64,000 nt of DNA. Source: Flaviflagellibacter deserti (GTDB taxonomy: Bacteria > Pseudomonadota > Alphaproteobacteria > Rhizobiales > Methylopilaceae). Positions 53,148 to 61,853 of the stretch are shown here, in pieces (positions within the stretch are counted from its first letter, which is position 1; each line of letters opens with the position of its first letter). A model generated the notes under the pieces. The model saw only the letters and a list, made by a program, of their open reading frames with translations. It was not told the origin of the DNA and did not search any database. Location: positions 62,001 through 126,000 of the forward strand of contig NZ_JBHSJF010000008.1 of the NCBI RefSeq assembly GCF_042652085.1, given 5' to 3'. A program made the translations under genes and the position numbers.

Positions 53148-54799
53148 GACTTCCCGTCAGTCGGTTGGTCGCTGGCCACCTGCGGCATCGCACGATCGAT
53201 GATGGCACGCGCATCGAGCACGGCACCCGACGCGCCATAGGCGAACGATGGCCGTTCGAGCCGCAGGCGGCAGAACGTCTCGGCGAGTGGGCTATCTGCG
53301 GCGAGCAGGATCGCTGCCTGCGTCGCCAATGCCAGCCGTTCGACACTGTTGCGAGCGTGACTCTCGTCGACGTGGCCGAACTCAAGTCTGTCTATCCAGG
53401 CATCGTAGGCCGGATGTCGTCCGCCGGCCGAGGCAAGCAGCGTGCGCAGCGCCTCGAGAGCCTCGGCCTCGCGATCTATCGCCCGCAGCACGTCCAATGC
53501 GATGACATTGCCCGAGCCTTCCCAGATTGCGTTCAGCGGCGATTGGCGGAACAGCCAGGGCATCGGCCCGGTCTCCACGTATCCGGCGCCGCCCAGGCAC
53601 TCCATCGCCTCGTAGACAAAGCCGGGCGCACGCTTGCAAACCCAGTATTTGGCGATCGGCGTAAGCAGCCGCGCGAGCGGCTCATCGTCGTCAAAAGCCT
53701 GGGCCAGCCGGAAGCCGAGCGCGGTCGCTGCTTCGCTTTCGACGGCCAGATCGGCGAGAACCGCCGCCATGGCCGGGTGATTGACCAGCCGGCGCTGGAA
53801 GGCCAGGCGGTGCGACGCATGCCACAATGCCTGGGCCAGAGCCGCGCGCATGGTCGAAGCCGAGCCGATGACGCAGTCGAGCCGCGTGTGCTGGACCATC
53901 CGGATGATGGAGGCGACCCCGCGTCCTTCCTCGCCCACCCTCCACGCGAACGCGCGGTGATACTCGATTTCGGACGAAGCGTTGGAGCGGTCTCCGAGCT
54001 TGTCCTTCAACCGCATCACCCGAAACCCAGCATTGCGTTCACCGTTGGACAGCCAGCGGGGGACGAGAAAACAACTCAGCCCGCGCTCCGTATATGCGAG
54101 CGTCAGGAAGGCGTCGGACATCGGCGCCGAACAGAACCATTTGTGACCGGTGAGCAGGAAGGTATCGCGGCGTTCGTCCACCGCCTCGGCGCGCGTCGCA
54201 TTGGCCCGCACGTCGGAGCCGCCCTGCTTTTCGGTCATCGCCATGCCGATGGTAACGCCCATCTTCTGCCAAGCCGGCCGTGACACGCCATCGTAACGAC
54301 CAGCGGTGATGCGCGGCACCCATACCTCGCCAAGCGCCGGCTCGATCCGGAGCGTCGGCACCGCCGCATAGGTCATGGTCATCGGGCAGGTCACGCCCGC
54401 ATCGACTTGACCGAGGATGAAGCTGATCGCCGCATGCAGCACATGCCCGGCCGGCGTGCCGTCCCAGGCGACCGCCGCCACGCCATTGTCCAGCCCCAGC
54501 GCCATCAACTCATGGTAAGCAGGATGGAATTCGACCTCGTCGGCGCGATGCCCGTAGCGATCGAAGCATTCGAGCGTCGGCGGATGCGTGTTGGCCGCGA
54601 CGCCCCATCCGACCACCTCGGCCGAGCCCGCGCGCTGTCCGAAGGCTGACAACCGAGCGGCATGCTTGGCGCTCCCGGCACGGGCAACGGCATCGATCAG
54701 CGCTCGATCCGAGGTGAAAAGGTTCACACCCTCGAAGGGCGGCGGCTGATTGGTGACCTCGTGCGTGTCGAGCGCGGCGATCGGCTTACTGGCGGTCAT
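53144..54799 (-). CDS. Acyl-CoA dehydrogenase family protein, AidB-like
   Basis: A 551-residue flavoprotein. AidB-type features are the N-terminal THEVTNQPPPFEGVNLFTSD, the FAD region MAMTEKQGGSDVRANATRAE, and the C-terminal LGGAGYVE and NAIWEGSGNVIALDVLRAI. E. coli AidB binds DNA and protects it from alkylation. Start MTASKPIAALDT at 54799 is preferred over 54895. Two other alkylation repair genes (alkB and the Ada-like gene) occur in the window, though not nearby. Confidence 0.9.
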   Translation of the reverse strand: MTASKPIAALDTHEVTNQPPPFEGVNLFTSDRALIDAVARAGSAKHAARLSAFGQRAGSAEVVGWGVAANTHPPTLECFDRYGHRADEVEFHPAYHELMALGLDNGVAAVAWDGTPAGHVLHAAISFILGQVDAGVTCPMTMTYAAVPTLRIEPALGEVWVPRITAGRYDGVSRPAWQKMGVTIGMAMTEKQGGSDVRANATRAEAVDERRDTFLLTGHKWFCSAPMSDAFLTLAYTERGLSCFLVPRWLSNGERNAGFRVMRLKDKLGDRSNASSEIEYHRAFAWRVGEEGRGVASIIRMVQHTRLDCVIGSASTMRAALAQALWHASHRLAFQRRLVNHPAMAAVLADLAVESEAATALGFRLAQAFDDDEPLARLLTPIAKYWVCKRAPGFVYEAMECLGGAGYVETGPMPWLFRQSPLNAIWEGSGNVIALDVLRAIDREAEALEALRTLLASAGGRHPAYDAWIDRLEFGHVDESHARNSVERLALATQAAILLAADSPLAETFCRLRLERPSFAYGASGAVLDARAIIDRAMPQVASDQPTDGKS

Positions 54800-54943
54800 C
54801 ATCCTGCCGTGCCAGATGCGTGCTGTTACAGGGGTAACTATAACTTCGCCCGGCTCCGTGGCCAAATGATCGCGGAGGAAAGGCTTATCCGCCATCTACT
54901 TCGCGGTATGGTGGCGGGTATAATCACGTCGGGATGAGCGGAA

Positions 54944-56761
54944 ATGGCTGTAGAAGCGCAGGGCGATCAATTGGTTCAGGTCGTCGCGCTGCTCGGCGCG
55001 GGCGTCGTCGCGGTCCCGATTTTCCGGCGGCTGGGCCTTGGCTCGGTGCTCGGCTATTTCGCCGCCGGTCTCGCCATCGGTCCGTTCGGGCTGGGCCTGT
55101 TTTCCGACCCCGAATCGATCCTGCATGTCGCCGAACTCGGCGTCATCATGCTGCTCTTTATCATCGGCCTGGAGATGCAGCCAGCTCGTCTCTGGGCACT
55201 GCGCGGCCAGATCTTCGGGTTGGGCATTGCCCATGTTGCGGTCTGCGCGGCGCTTCTGACCGTCGCGGGAATGGCCGTCTTCGGCTTTTCCGGTCCGGCT
55301 GCCTTCGTTGCCGGCGCCGGCTTCGTCCTGTCCTCCACGGCCGCCGTTACGCAGATGCTCGACGAGCGCGGCGAGATGTCGACGCCAGAGGGACAGAAGA
55401 CGATTTCGATCCTTCTGCTCGAAGACCTCGCAATCGTCCCGCTTCTGGCCCTCGTCGCCTTCATGGCGCCGCGCACCGAGGATGCTGATGTCGCATCGCG
55501 GTTGATTCAAATGGGCTATGCGATCGGCGCGGTGGTCGGCATCGTCGTCGCCGGACGCTTCCTCCTCAATCCGATGTTCCGCCTGCTTGCCGCCGCCCGT
55601 GCCCGCGAAGTGATGACGGCCGCGGCTCTTCTCGTCGTCCTCGGCGCTGCGCTCCTCATGCAGATCGGCGGCCTGTCCATGGCGATGGGCGCCTTCCTCG
55701 CCGGCGTGCTTCTATCGGAGAGCTCGTTCCGCAACCAGCTCGAAGCCGATGTCGAACCCTTTCGCGGCCTTCTGCTCGGCCTGTTCTTCCTGGCTGTGGG
55801 CATGTCGCTCGATGTCGACGTCATCGCTCGCGCCTGGCCGATGATCCTCGCCGTCACGGCCGTCTATATCCTTACCTCTGCAATCGGGATCTACGGCGTC
55901 GCCGCTGCGTTCGGAGCCTCCCAGCGCGAGGCGATCAACCGCATCGTCATGTTCGCGCAGGGCGGCGAGTTCGCCTTCGTCCTCTACGGGGCGGCGCTGG
56001 CCTCCGGCATCTTCGACCGCGAGACAAATGCCATTCTCACGGCAGCCGTCATTCTTTCGATGGCGCTGGCGCCGTTCAGCGCGCTTGCTCTTCGCCGGGT
56101 CATGCCTCCGGAGAAGCCTTCGATGGAGGGCGTGGAACTGGCCCACGGACTTTCCGGCACCGCGCTGATCATAGGCTTTGGGCGTTTCGGGCAGGTGGTG
56201 AGCCAAGGCCTTCTGGCGCGCGGTTGCACCATTTCGATCATCGAAATCGATGTCGAGATGATCCGCGCCGCCTCGGACTTCGGCTTTCTCGTCCATTATG
56301 GCGACGGGACGCGCCTCGATATCCTGCATGCATCCGGCGCGGGGCGGGCCGACATGATCCTCGTCTGCGTCGACAAGCGCGAGACCTCCGACCGCATCGT
56401 CGAACTGATCCAGTCGGAGTTCCCGCTCGCGAAGCTTCTCGTCCGCGCCTGGGATCGCGGTCATGCCATCGACCTGATCAACAAGAATGTCGACTTCCAG
56501 ATCCGCGACACCTTCGAATCCGCTCTGGTCTTCGGTCAGGCCGCGCTGGAAAATCTGGGCGTACCCGAGGACGAGGCGGCCGAGATCATCTCCGATGTGC
56601 GTCGCCGGGATCTTGAGCGGCTCGATATCCAGATCGCTGGTGGCATCTATGCCGGTCAGGACCTGATGCTCGGCAACGCGCCGCGTCCCGGTCCGCTCAC
56701 CCGGCCGCGCCAGCAGGGACGCGTCGTCGGGGCGGAGATGCCGCCGGTCGAGGCGTCCTGA
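54944..56761 (+). CDS. CPA2 family monovalent cation:proton antiporter (KefB/KefC-like)
   Basis: A 605-residue protein. The first ~380 residues are a multi-helix antiporter domain (LGVIMLLFIIGLEMQPARLW, with the GxxLSSTAAV-like FVLSSTAAVTQML). A RCK/TrkA-N nucleotide-binding domain follows, with LIIGFGRFGQVVSQGLLARG and the acidic IIEID. Glutathione-gated Kef systems protect against electrophiles; gating here is not determinable. The ATG at 54944 follows GCGGAA. Divergent from the AidB-like gene. Confidence 0.92.
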   Translation: MAVEAQGDQLVQVVALLGAGVVAVPIFRRLGLGSVLGYFAAGLAIGPFGLGLFSDPESILHVAELGVIMLLFIIGLEMQPARLWALRGQIFGLGIAHVAVCAALLTVAGMAVFGFSGPAAFVAGAGFVLSSTAAVTQMLDERGEMSTPEGQKTISILLLEDLAIVPLLALVAFMAPRTEDADVASRLIQMGYAIGAVVGIVVAGRFLLNPMFRLLAAARAREVMTAAALLVVLGAALLMQIGGLSMAMGAFLAGVLLSESSFRNQLEADVEPFRGLLLGLFFLAVGMSLDVDVIARAWPMILAVTAVYILTSAIGIYGVAAAFGASQREAINRIVMFAQGGEFAFVLYGAALASGIFDRETNAILTAAVILSMALAPFSALALRRVMPPEKPSMEGVELAHGLSGTALIIGFGRFGQVVSQGLLARGCTISIIEIDVEMIRAASDFGFLVHYGDGTRLDILHASGAGRADMILVCVDKRETSDRIVELIQSEFPLAKLLVRAWDRGHAIDLINKNVDFQIRDTFESALVFGQAALENLGVPEDEAAEIISDVRRRDLERLDIQIAGGIYAGQDLMLGNAPRPGPLTRPRQQGRVVGAEMPPVEAS

Positions 56762-56773
56762 CCGGCAATCCCT

Positions 56774-56809
56774 GCAGGGCAAATTCTGCCGGCAGGGCAA
56801 TATCTTGCC
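56774..56809 (+). repeat. Tandem imperfect repeat after the antiporter
   Basis: GCAGGGCAAATTCTGCC (56774-56790) and GCAGGGCAATATCTTGCC (56792-56809) are two near-identical copies, each able to form a short GGCA/TGCC hairpin. It starts 13 bases after the antiporter stop and may be a termination or processing site. Confidence 0.5.
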
Positions 56810-56889
56810 AGCTTGAGCATTGATTTTTAAGCGAAATTTCGCGGCACAGAACTGGCTTCCTGATCGATAGCGATTTCAGGAGGCTCATC

Positions 56890-57222
56890 ATGTCCATTTC
56901 AGGCATCGGATCCGGCGTCTCGTCGTTTCTAGCGCCAACTCCGCGTGTGGCCGACGCCACGTCGGCAGCCCTCCCGGCCGACAAGGCGAAGGAGCTCGGA
57001 GGGTCTGCCAAGGAGGATTTCCTCAAGTTCGCGCAGATGTCTCCGGCCGATTTGTTGCGCGCGCAGATCCTGGGCGAGATGGGCCTCAAGGAAGAGGACC
57101 TGAACCGCATGGACAGCAAGACCCGCAAAGAGGTCGAGGACAAGATCAAGGATCAGATCAAGCAGGCCGCGGAAAAGTCGGCCCCCGGAAAGACCGGCCT
57201 TCTGGTCGACATCTCCGCATAA
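56890..57222 (+). CDS. Small hypothetical protein (110 aa)
   Basis: Not a named family. The N terminus MSISGIGSGVSSFLAPTPR is Ser/Gly rich, somewhat like flagellar-associated proteins. The central FLKFAQMSPADLLRAQILGE and the charged helix EVEDKIKDQIKQAAEKS look helical. AGGAGG lies about 8-13 bases before the ATG. A strong terminator follows at once. No flagellar genes are nearby. Confidence 0.8.
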   Translation: MSISGIGSGVSSFLAPTPRVADATSAALPADKAKELGGSAKEDFLKFAQMSPADLLRAQILGEMGLKEEDLNRMDSKTRKEVEDKIKDQIKQAAEKSAPGKTGLLVDISA

Positions 57223-57225
57223 AGA

Positions 57226-57251
57226 AAAGGCCGGAGCGAGCTCCGGCCTTT
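57226..57251. terminator. Bidirectional terminator between hypothetical gene and MFS gene
   Basis: AAAGGCCGGAGC and GCTCCGGCCTTT form a nearly perfect stem around a tight GA centre, flanked by A-rich sequence on the left and TTT on the right. It lies between two convergent genes. Confidence 0.85.
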
Positions 57252-57276
57252 CAAGTCCTGGGAGGAACGCGCCTGC

Positions 57277-58581
57277 TTACCGGGCTGGCTGCTCCCCGCC
57301 GGCCATCACGGGCTCGGACACCGCGGCCACGCCGCCCTCGACGAACTTCCGCCGCATCGGCTTCAGGACGAAGATCGCCAGGAGCGCCGCGATCGCGTTG
57401 AGGACGACCGCGATGCCGAACACGGCCGACCAGCCATAGGCACCCGAGACCACGCTCGCCAGCGGGACGAGGAGGGCCGCAGTGCCCTTCGCCGTGTAGA
57501 GCAGGCCATTGTTCGTGGTTGCGAACTGCGAGCCGAACGTGTCGCCCGAGGTTGCCGGGAACAGGCTGTAGATCTCGCCGAACACCGAGAAGAACAGGGC
57601 GGTGAAGAGGACGAAGATCACCGGCGAGCTGCCGTGGAAGACGAGGAGCGACAGCGCGACGGCGGCGGTGCCGAATGCGATGAACATCGTGTTCTCTCGG
57701 CCGATCGTGTCCGACACGAAGCCGAAGAACGGGCGGCCAAAGCCGTCGCCGATACGGTCGAGGGAGATCGCGAACGGCAGCGCGGCCATGGTGACACCGA
57801 GCAGCGTGACGGGGACGTTGGCGACGCCGAAGTCCCTGGCGATCGGAGCGATCTGCGCGGCGGCCATCAGACCGCCCGAGGCGACCATGACGAACATGGC
57901 GTACATCAGCCAGAACACCGGCTTCTTGACCATCTGGGCCGGGGTGTAGTCGACCTTGGTCTGCAGCAGCGTCGAGACCTTCTTCGGAGCCGGCAGCTTC
58001 ACCTTCGGAGCGCGGATGAAGAACGACAGGATGAAGACGACCACGCCCTGCCCGATGCCGAAATACAGGAAGGCCTGCTCGTAGCCCGAGGTGGCGATCA
58101 TGTTGGCGATCGGCTGCACGGTGAGGGCCGCGCCGGCGCCGAAGCCCGCTGCGGTGATGCCGGCGGCAAGGCCGCGGCGGTAGGGGAACCACTTCAGCGC
58201 GTTACCGACGCAGGTGCCGTAGACGGCGCCCGAGCCGATGCCCGCGAGGATCGCGCCGGTATAGAGCAGCGGCAGTGAGTTCGCGACCGAGTTCACCGCC
58301 CATGCGGCGGCGATGAGAATAGAACCGAAGGTGATGACGGCGCGCGGGCCGTAGCGGTCCACGAACCAGGCCTCGACCGGCACGAGCCAGGTCTCTGTGA
58401 GGACGAACAGGGTGAACGCGATCTGGATGGACGCGCGGCCCCAATGATACTTTGCATCGATCGGATCGACGAAAAGCGTCCATCCGTACTGAAGATTGGC
58501 AATCATCGCCATGCAGATGAGACCGCAGAACAGCTGCGCCCATGGCTGCCACTTGCCCAGCGGCTTCACTTCCTGAACCAT
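57277..58581 (-). CDS. MFS transporter, oxalate/formate antiporter (OFA) type
   Basis: A 434-residue twelve-helix major facilitator. The N terminus WQLFC-like start (WAQLFCGLICMAMIANLQYG), TLFVDPIDAKYHW and YGTCVGNALKWFPYRRGLAA match the OFA subfamily of oxalate:formate antiporters. The middle loop is long and basic. No oxalyl-CoA decarboxylase or formyl-CoA transferase gene occurs in the window, so the substrate remains a family-level inference. The upstream region is long and has repeated 9-mers. Confidence 0.88.
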   Translation of the reverse strand: MVQEVKPLGKWQPWAQLFCGLICMAMIANLQYGWTLFVDPIDAKYHWGRASIQIAFTLFVLTETWLVPVEAWFVDRYGPRAVITFGSILIAAAWAVNSVANSLPLLYTGAILAGIGSGAVYGTCVGNALKWFPYRRGLAAGITAAGFGAGAALTVQPIANMIATSGYEQAFLYFGIGQGVVVFILSFFIRAPKVKLPAPKKVSTLLQTKVDYTPAQMVKKPVFWLMYAMFVMVASGGLMAAAQIAPIARDFGVANVPVTLLGVTMAALPFAISLDRIGDGFGRPFFGFVSDTIGRENTMFIAFGTAAVALSLLVFHGSSPVIFVLFTALFFSVFGEIYSLFPATSGDTFGSQFATTNNGLLYTAKGTAALLVPLASVVSGAYGWSAVFGIAVVLNAIAALLAIFVLKPMRRKFVEGGVAAVSEPVMAGGEQPAR

Positions 58582-59100
58582 GACTTGTCTTCCCTAAACT
58601 TGCGTGCGGGTTCGCGCCGACTGTCGATCGAAGCGGCAGACGTCGTCATCCGTGTTTGTTGATCAGCTATGATCTATCCGCAGGCCAGAGTATTGCAAGA
58701 CCGCGCGCCTAAAGCGTCGCACCAACTTTGGTCGATCAACTTTCGTCTACATACATACTTTGGTCTTATTCGATGTGTTGTCGCTATCTACTTCTCATCG
58801 GCCATGGTTACGGAACGATTACTTTTATTGAGATGGCATCGCCGGGACAGGATTACGCCGACCCGCAGCGCATTTGAGACGAACGGCCCGGCGAACTCGC
58901 ATCAATTCTCTTTGAATGACTTGGGCAGGACGCTTGAAGCGCCGCGCACGACAGCTGCAAGCGCTTGAATAGGCTGTATTATTCGTAAACTCGATTGCGG
59001 CGCTTTCGACGCTCGAACCTTCATGTTAGAGGAAGCGCCGTTTCCTTCGACCGGCCCCTTCAGGCCGCATCCAATTTCCAACGAAAGGCCGCTTCCCGGA
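58582..59100. other. Long AT-richer intergenic region between MFS gene and fabA
   Basis: About 519 bases holding no supportable gene. It contains three copies of a 9-mer: ACTTTGGTC at 58725 and 58757 and ACTTTCGTC at 58739. The short open frames here have poor composition. Base composition is clearly lower in GC than the surroundings from about 58700 to 58850. It carries the promoters of both divergent genes. Confidence 0.6.
58725..58765. promoter_or_regulatory. Three direct repeats before the OFA transporter
   Basis: ACTTTGGTC (58725-58733), ACTTTCGTC (58739-58747) and ACTTTGGTC (58757-58765), 144-184 bases upstream of the transporter start. Spaced 14 and 18 bases. They look like regulator half-sites. 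Confidence 0.45.
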
Positions 59101-59622
59101 ATGGACGCCCGCAAGTCGAGTTTCGAGTACGAAGAGCTTCTGTCCTGTGGACGCGGCGAGCTGTTCGGACCTGGAAATGCGCAGCTGCCGCTGCCGCCCA
59201 TGCTCATGTTCGATCGCATCTCCGAAATCTCGGAGGAAGGGGGGGAGCACGGAAAGGGCTTTGTCCGCGCCGAGCTCGATGTGAAGCCGGATCTCTGGTT
59301 CTTCGCCTGCCACTTCAAGGACGACCCGGTCATGCCGGGCTGCCTCGGCCTCGATGCGCTGTGGCAGATGTGCGGCTTCTTCCTTGGCTGGCTCGGCTCC
59401 CCTGGGCGTGGTCGCGCACTCGGTACAGGCGAGATCAAGTTCACCGGGCAGGTTCTGCCCTCGGTCAAACGAGTGGAATATGGCGTGGACTTCAAGCGCG
59501 TCATGCGCTCGCGGCTCGTCCTCGGCGTCGCCGACGGGTGGCTTAAAGCCGACGGGGAGGTTATTTATCGGGCCGAGGACCTGAAGGTCGGCCTGTTCCA
59601 GGATGCAGCGGTGGCCGTCTGA
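59101..59622 (+). CDS. fabA: 3-hydroxyacyl-[acyl-carrier-protein] dehydratase FabA
   Basis: A 173-residue dehydratase/isomerase that introduces the cis double bond of anaerobic unsaturated fatty acid synthesis. The catalytic His is in CHFKDDPVMPGCLGLDALWQ, which also holds the catalytic Asp. LPPMLMFDRI and GTGEIKFTGQVLP are standard. ATG 59101 (MDARKSSFEYEELLSCGRGE) is preferred over the longer frame from 59023. It begins the fabA-fabB-fabI run. Confidence 0.96.
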   Translation: MDARKSSFEYEELLSCGRGELFGPGNAQLPLPPMLMFDRISEISEEGGEHGKGFVRAELDVKPDLWFFACHFKDDPVMPGCLGLDALWQMCGFFLGWLGSPGRGRALGTGEIKFTGQVLPSVKRVEYGVDFKRVMRSRLVLGVADGWLKADGEVIYRAEDLKVGLFQDAAVAV

Positions 59623-59685
59623 GCCGCCCAATGATCAAAAACCAACACGGCACGCTTAGCGGCGGTGCGTGACGGGAGATTTTAT

Positions 59686-60909
59686 ATGAGACGCGTCGTC
59701 GTAACCGGCATGGGCATCGTCTCGTCGATCGGAAATTCGACCCAGGAGGTCACGGCCAGCCTGCGTGAGGCCCGGTCCGGCATTATCCGCGCCGACGATT
59801 ATGTGACGCATGGCTTCCGCTGCCATGTGCACGGGGCTCCGGACATCAATGTCGAGGATTTGGTCGACCGTCGCGCCATGCGATTCCACGGCGGCGGCAC
59901 CGCCTGGAACCATGTCGCGATGGATCAGGCGATCCGCGATTCCGGCCTTGAAGTCGGTGAAGTCTCGAACGAGCGCACCGGCATCATCATGGGCTCGGGC
60001 GGCTCCTCCACCCGCACCATCGTCGAGGCGGCGCAGATCGCCGTCGAGAAAGGTCCGAAGCGCATCGGCCCATTTGCGGTGCCCAAGGCAATGTCGTCGA
60101 CCGCTTCCGCCACGCTCGCGACCTGGTTCAAGATCAAGGGCGTCAACTATTCCATCTCATCGGCCTGCGCGACGTCGAGCCACTGCGTCGGCAACGCGGC
60201 GGAGCACATCCTCGCCGGTCGTCAGGACGTCATGTTCGCCGGCGGTTGCGAAGATCTCGATTGGACACTCACCGTCCTGTTCGACGCGATGGGCGCCCTG
60301 TCGTCGGGCTTCAACGACACGCCGGAGCGTGCCTCTCGCGCATATGACAAGGACCGCGACGGTTTCGTGATCTCCGGCGGCGCCGGCGTCGTGGTGCTCG
60401 AGGAACTCGAACACGCCAAGGCACGCGGCGCGCGCATCTACGGCGAACTCGCGGGATACGGCCTGTCCTCGGACGGCGCCGACATGGTCGCGCCATCGGG
60501 AGAAGGAGCGGCGCGCTGCATGCGCCAGGCGCTTTCCACCGTCCGTCCGAAGATCGACTACATCAACCCGCACGCCACTTCGACGCCGATTGGCGATCTC
60601 AAGGAGATCGAGGCGATTCGGGAGGTGTTCGGCAATGGCGACGCCTGCCCGCCGATTTCGGCGACCAAATCGCTGACCGGCCATTCGCAGGGCGCGACCG
60701 GCGTTCATGAAGTCATCTATTCGTTATTGATGTTGAATAACGGCTTCATCTGCGAGAGCGCGAACATCGACGAGCTCGACCCTGCCGTGGCCGACATGCC
60801 GATTCTGCGGGAGCGTCGCGACAACGTCGAGCTGGGCGCGATCTTGTCGAATTCATTCGGCTTCGGCGGCACCAACGCGAGCCTCGTCTTCAAACGGCTG
60901 GATGCCTGA
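59686..60909 (+). CDS. fabB: 3-oxoacyl-[acyl-carrier-protein] synthase I FabB
   Basis: A 407-residue elongating condensing enzyme needed with FabA for unsaturated fatty acids. The catalytic Cys is in SISSACATSSHCVGNA, and the His residues in NPHATSTPIGD and LTGHSQGATGV. SNSFGFGGTNASLVFKRL closes the protein. The ATG at 59686 follows GGGAGA and gives MRRVVVTGMGIVSSIG. fabI starts 2 bases after the stop. Confidence 0.97.
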   Translation: MRRVVVTGMGIVSSIGNSTQEVTASLREARSGIIRADDYVTHGFRCHVHGAPDINVEDLVDRRAMRFHGGGTAWNHVAMDQAIRDSGLEVGEVSNERTGIIMGSGGSSTRTIVEAAQIAVEKGPKRIGPFAVPKAMSSTASATLATWFKIKGVNYSISSACATSSHCVGNAAEHILAGRQDVMFAGGCEDLDWTLTVLFDAMGALSSGFNDTPERASRAYDKDRDGFVISGGAGVVVLEELEHAKARGARIYGELAGYGLSSDGADMVAPSGEGAARCMRQALSTVRPKIDYINPHATSTPIGDLKEIEAIREVFGNGDACPPISATKSLTGHSQGATGVHEVIYSLLMLNNGFICESANIDELDPAVADMPILRERRDNVELGAILSNSFGFGGTNASLVFKRLDA

Positions 60910-60911
60910 CA

Positions 60912-61769
60912 ATGGTCACAGGACTGCTTGCCGGTAAGCGCGCCCTCGTCATGGGAGTGGCGAACGACCACTCCATCGCCTGGGGCATCGCGAAGAAGCT
61001 GGCGGAAGCCGGAGCCGAACTCGCCTTTACCTATCAGGGCGACGCGCTCGCCAAGCGCGTCCGCCCGCTGGCCGAGAGCCTCGGTTCGGACTTCCTCCTG
61101 CCCTGCGACGTCGAGAACGAGGCGTCCGTCGCCGCTGTCTTCGCCCGGCTGAAGGAGCATTGGGGCAGTCTGGACATCGTTGTCCACGCGATCGCCTATT
61201 CCGACAAGTCCGAGCTGAAGGGCAGTTATTCACGCACCAGCCGCGCGAACTTCTCGCGGACGATGCTGATCTCCTGTTACTCGTTCACCGAGATCGCCCG
61301 CTACGCCTCCGCGCTGATGAACGAGGGCGGATCCATGGTCACCCTGACCTATGGCGGCTCGGTGCGGGTGATGCCGAACTACAATGTCATGGGCGTCGCC
61401 AAGGCGGCGCTTGAGGCGAGCGTCCGGTACCTCGCCAGCGATTACGGCCCGCGCGGCATTCGCGTGAACGCTATTTCTGCCGGACCGGTGCGCACGCTCG
61501 CGGGCGCAGGCATCGCCGACGCCCGGCTGATGTTCAACTATCAGAAGCGTCACGCTCCGCTTCGCCGAACCGTCACGATCGACGAGGTCGGCGGCGCCGC
61601 GCTGTATCTTCTTTCGGATCTAGGTTCGGGCGTTACCGGCGAGATCCATTATGTCGATTCGGGCTACAACATCATTTCCATGCCCCAGCCGGACGCGCTG
61701 AAGCTGGTCGATGCTGTCGAAGAAGCCGCAGAGAACGACATTCCGGTCGCGCGCCCCGCGGCCGAGTAG
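60912..61769 (+). CDS. fabI: Enoyl-[acyl-carrier-protein] reductase FabI (NADH)
   Basis: A 285-residue short-chain reductase performing the last step of each elongation cycle; the target of triclosan. The cofactor site is LVMGVANDHSIAWGIAKKL. The catalytic Tyr-x6-Lys is visible in MPNYNVMGVAKAALEASVRY, with the second Tyr in LTYGGS. RVNAISAGPVRTLA follows. A 2-base spacing from fabB implies one transcript. It ends about 85 bases before the outer-membrane protein gene. Confidence 0.96.
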   Translation: MVTGLLAGKRALVMGVANDHSIAWGIAKKLAEAGAELAFTYQGDALAKRVRPLAESLGSDFLLPCDVENEASVAAVFARLKEHWGSLDIVVHAIAYSDKSELKGSYSRTSRANFSRTMLISCYSFTEIARYASALMNEGGSMVTLTYGGSVRVMPNYNVMGVAKAALEASVRYLASDYGPRGIRVNAISAGPVRTLAGAGIADARLMFNYQKRHAPLRRTVTIDEVGGAALYLLSDLGSGVTGEIHYVDSGYNIISMPQPDALKLVDAVEEAAENDIPVARPAAE

Positions 61770-61853
61770 ATTGTGTCATCGCACTGTTAGACAAGATCGG
61801 CTGAATACTTCGTTGGGAAGGGTGCGGTCGGTGCCCTGACTGGGGTTCCGATC

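Noticed and set aside
56842..56857. Possible sigma-54 promoter (GG-N10-GC) before the 110-residue gene
   Set aside because: Only the GG/GC spacing fits; the flanking bases match the consensus poorly, and no activator site or sigma-54 context is seen.
58669..58968. 99-residue open frame between the MFS transporter and fabA
   Set aside because: No ribosome site and an amino acid composition unlike neighbours; it spans the repeat array and likely promoters.
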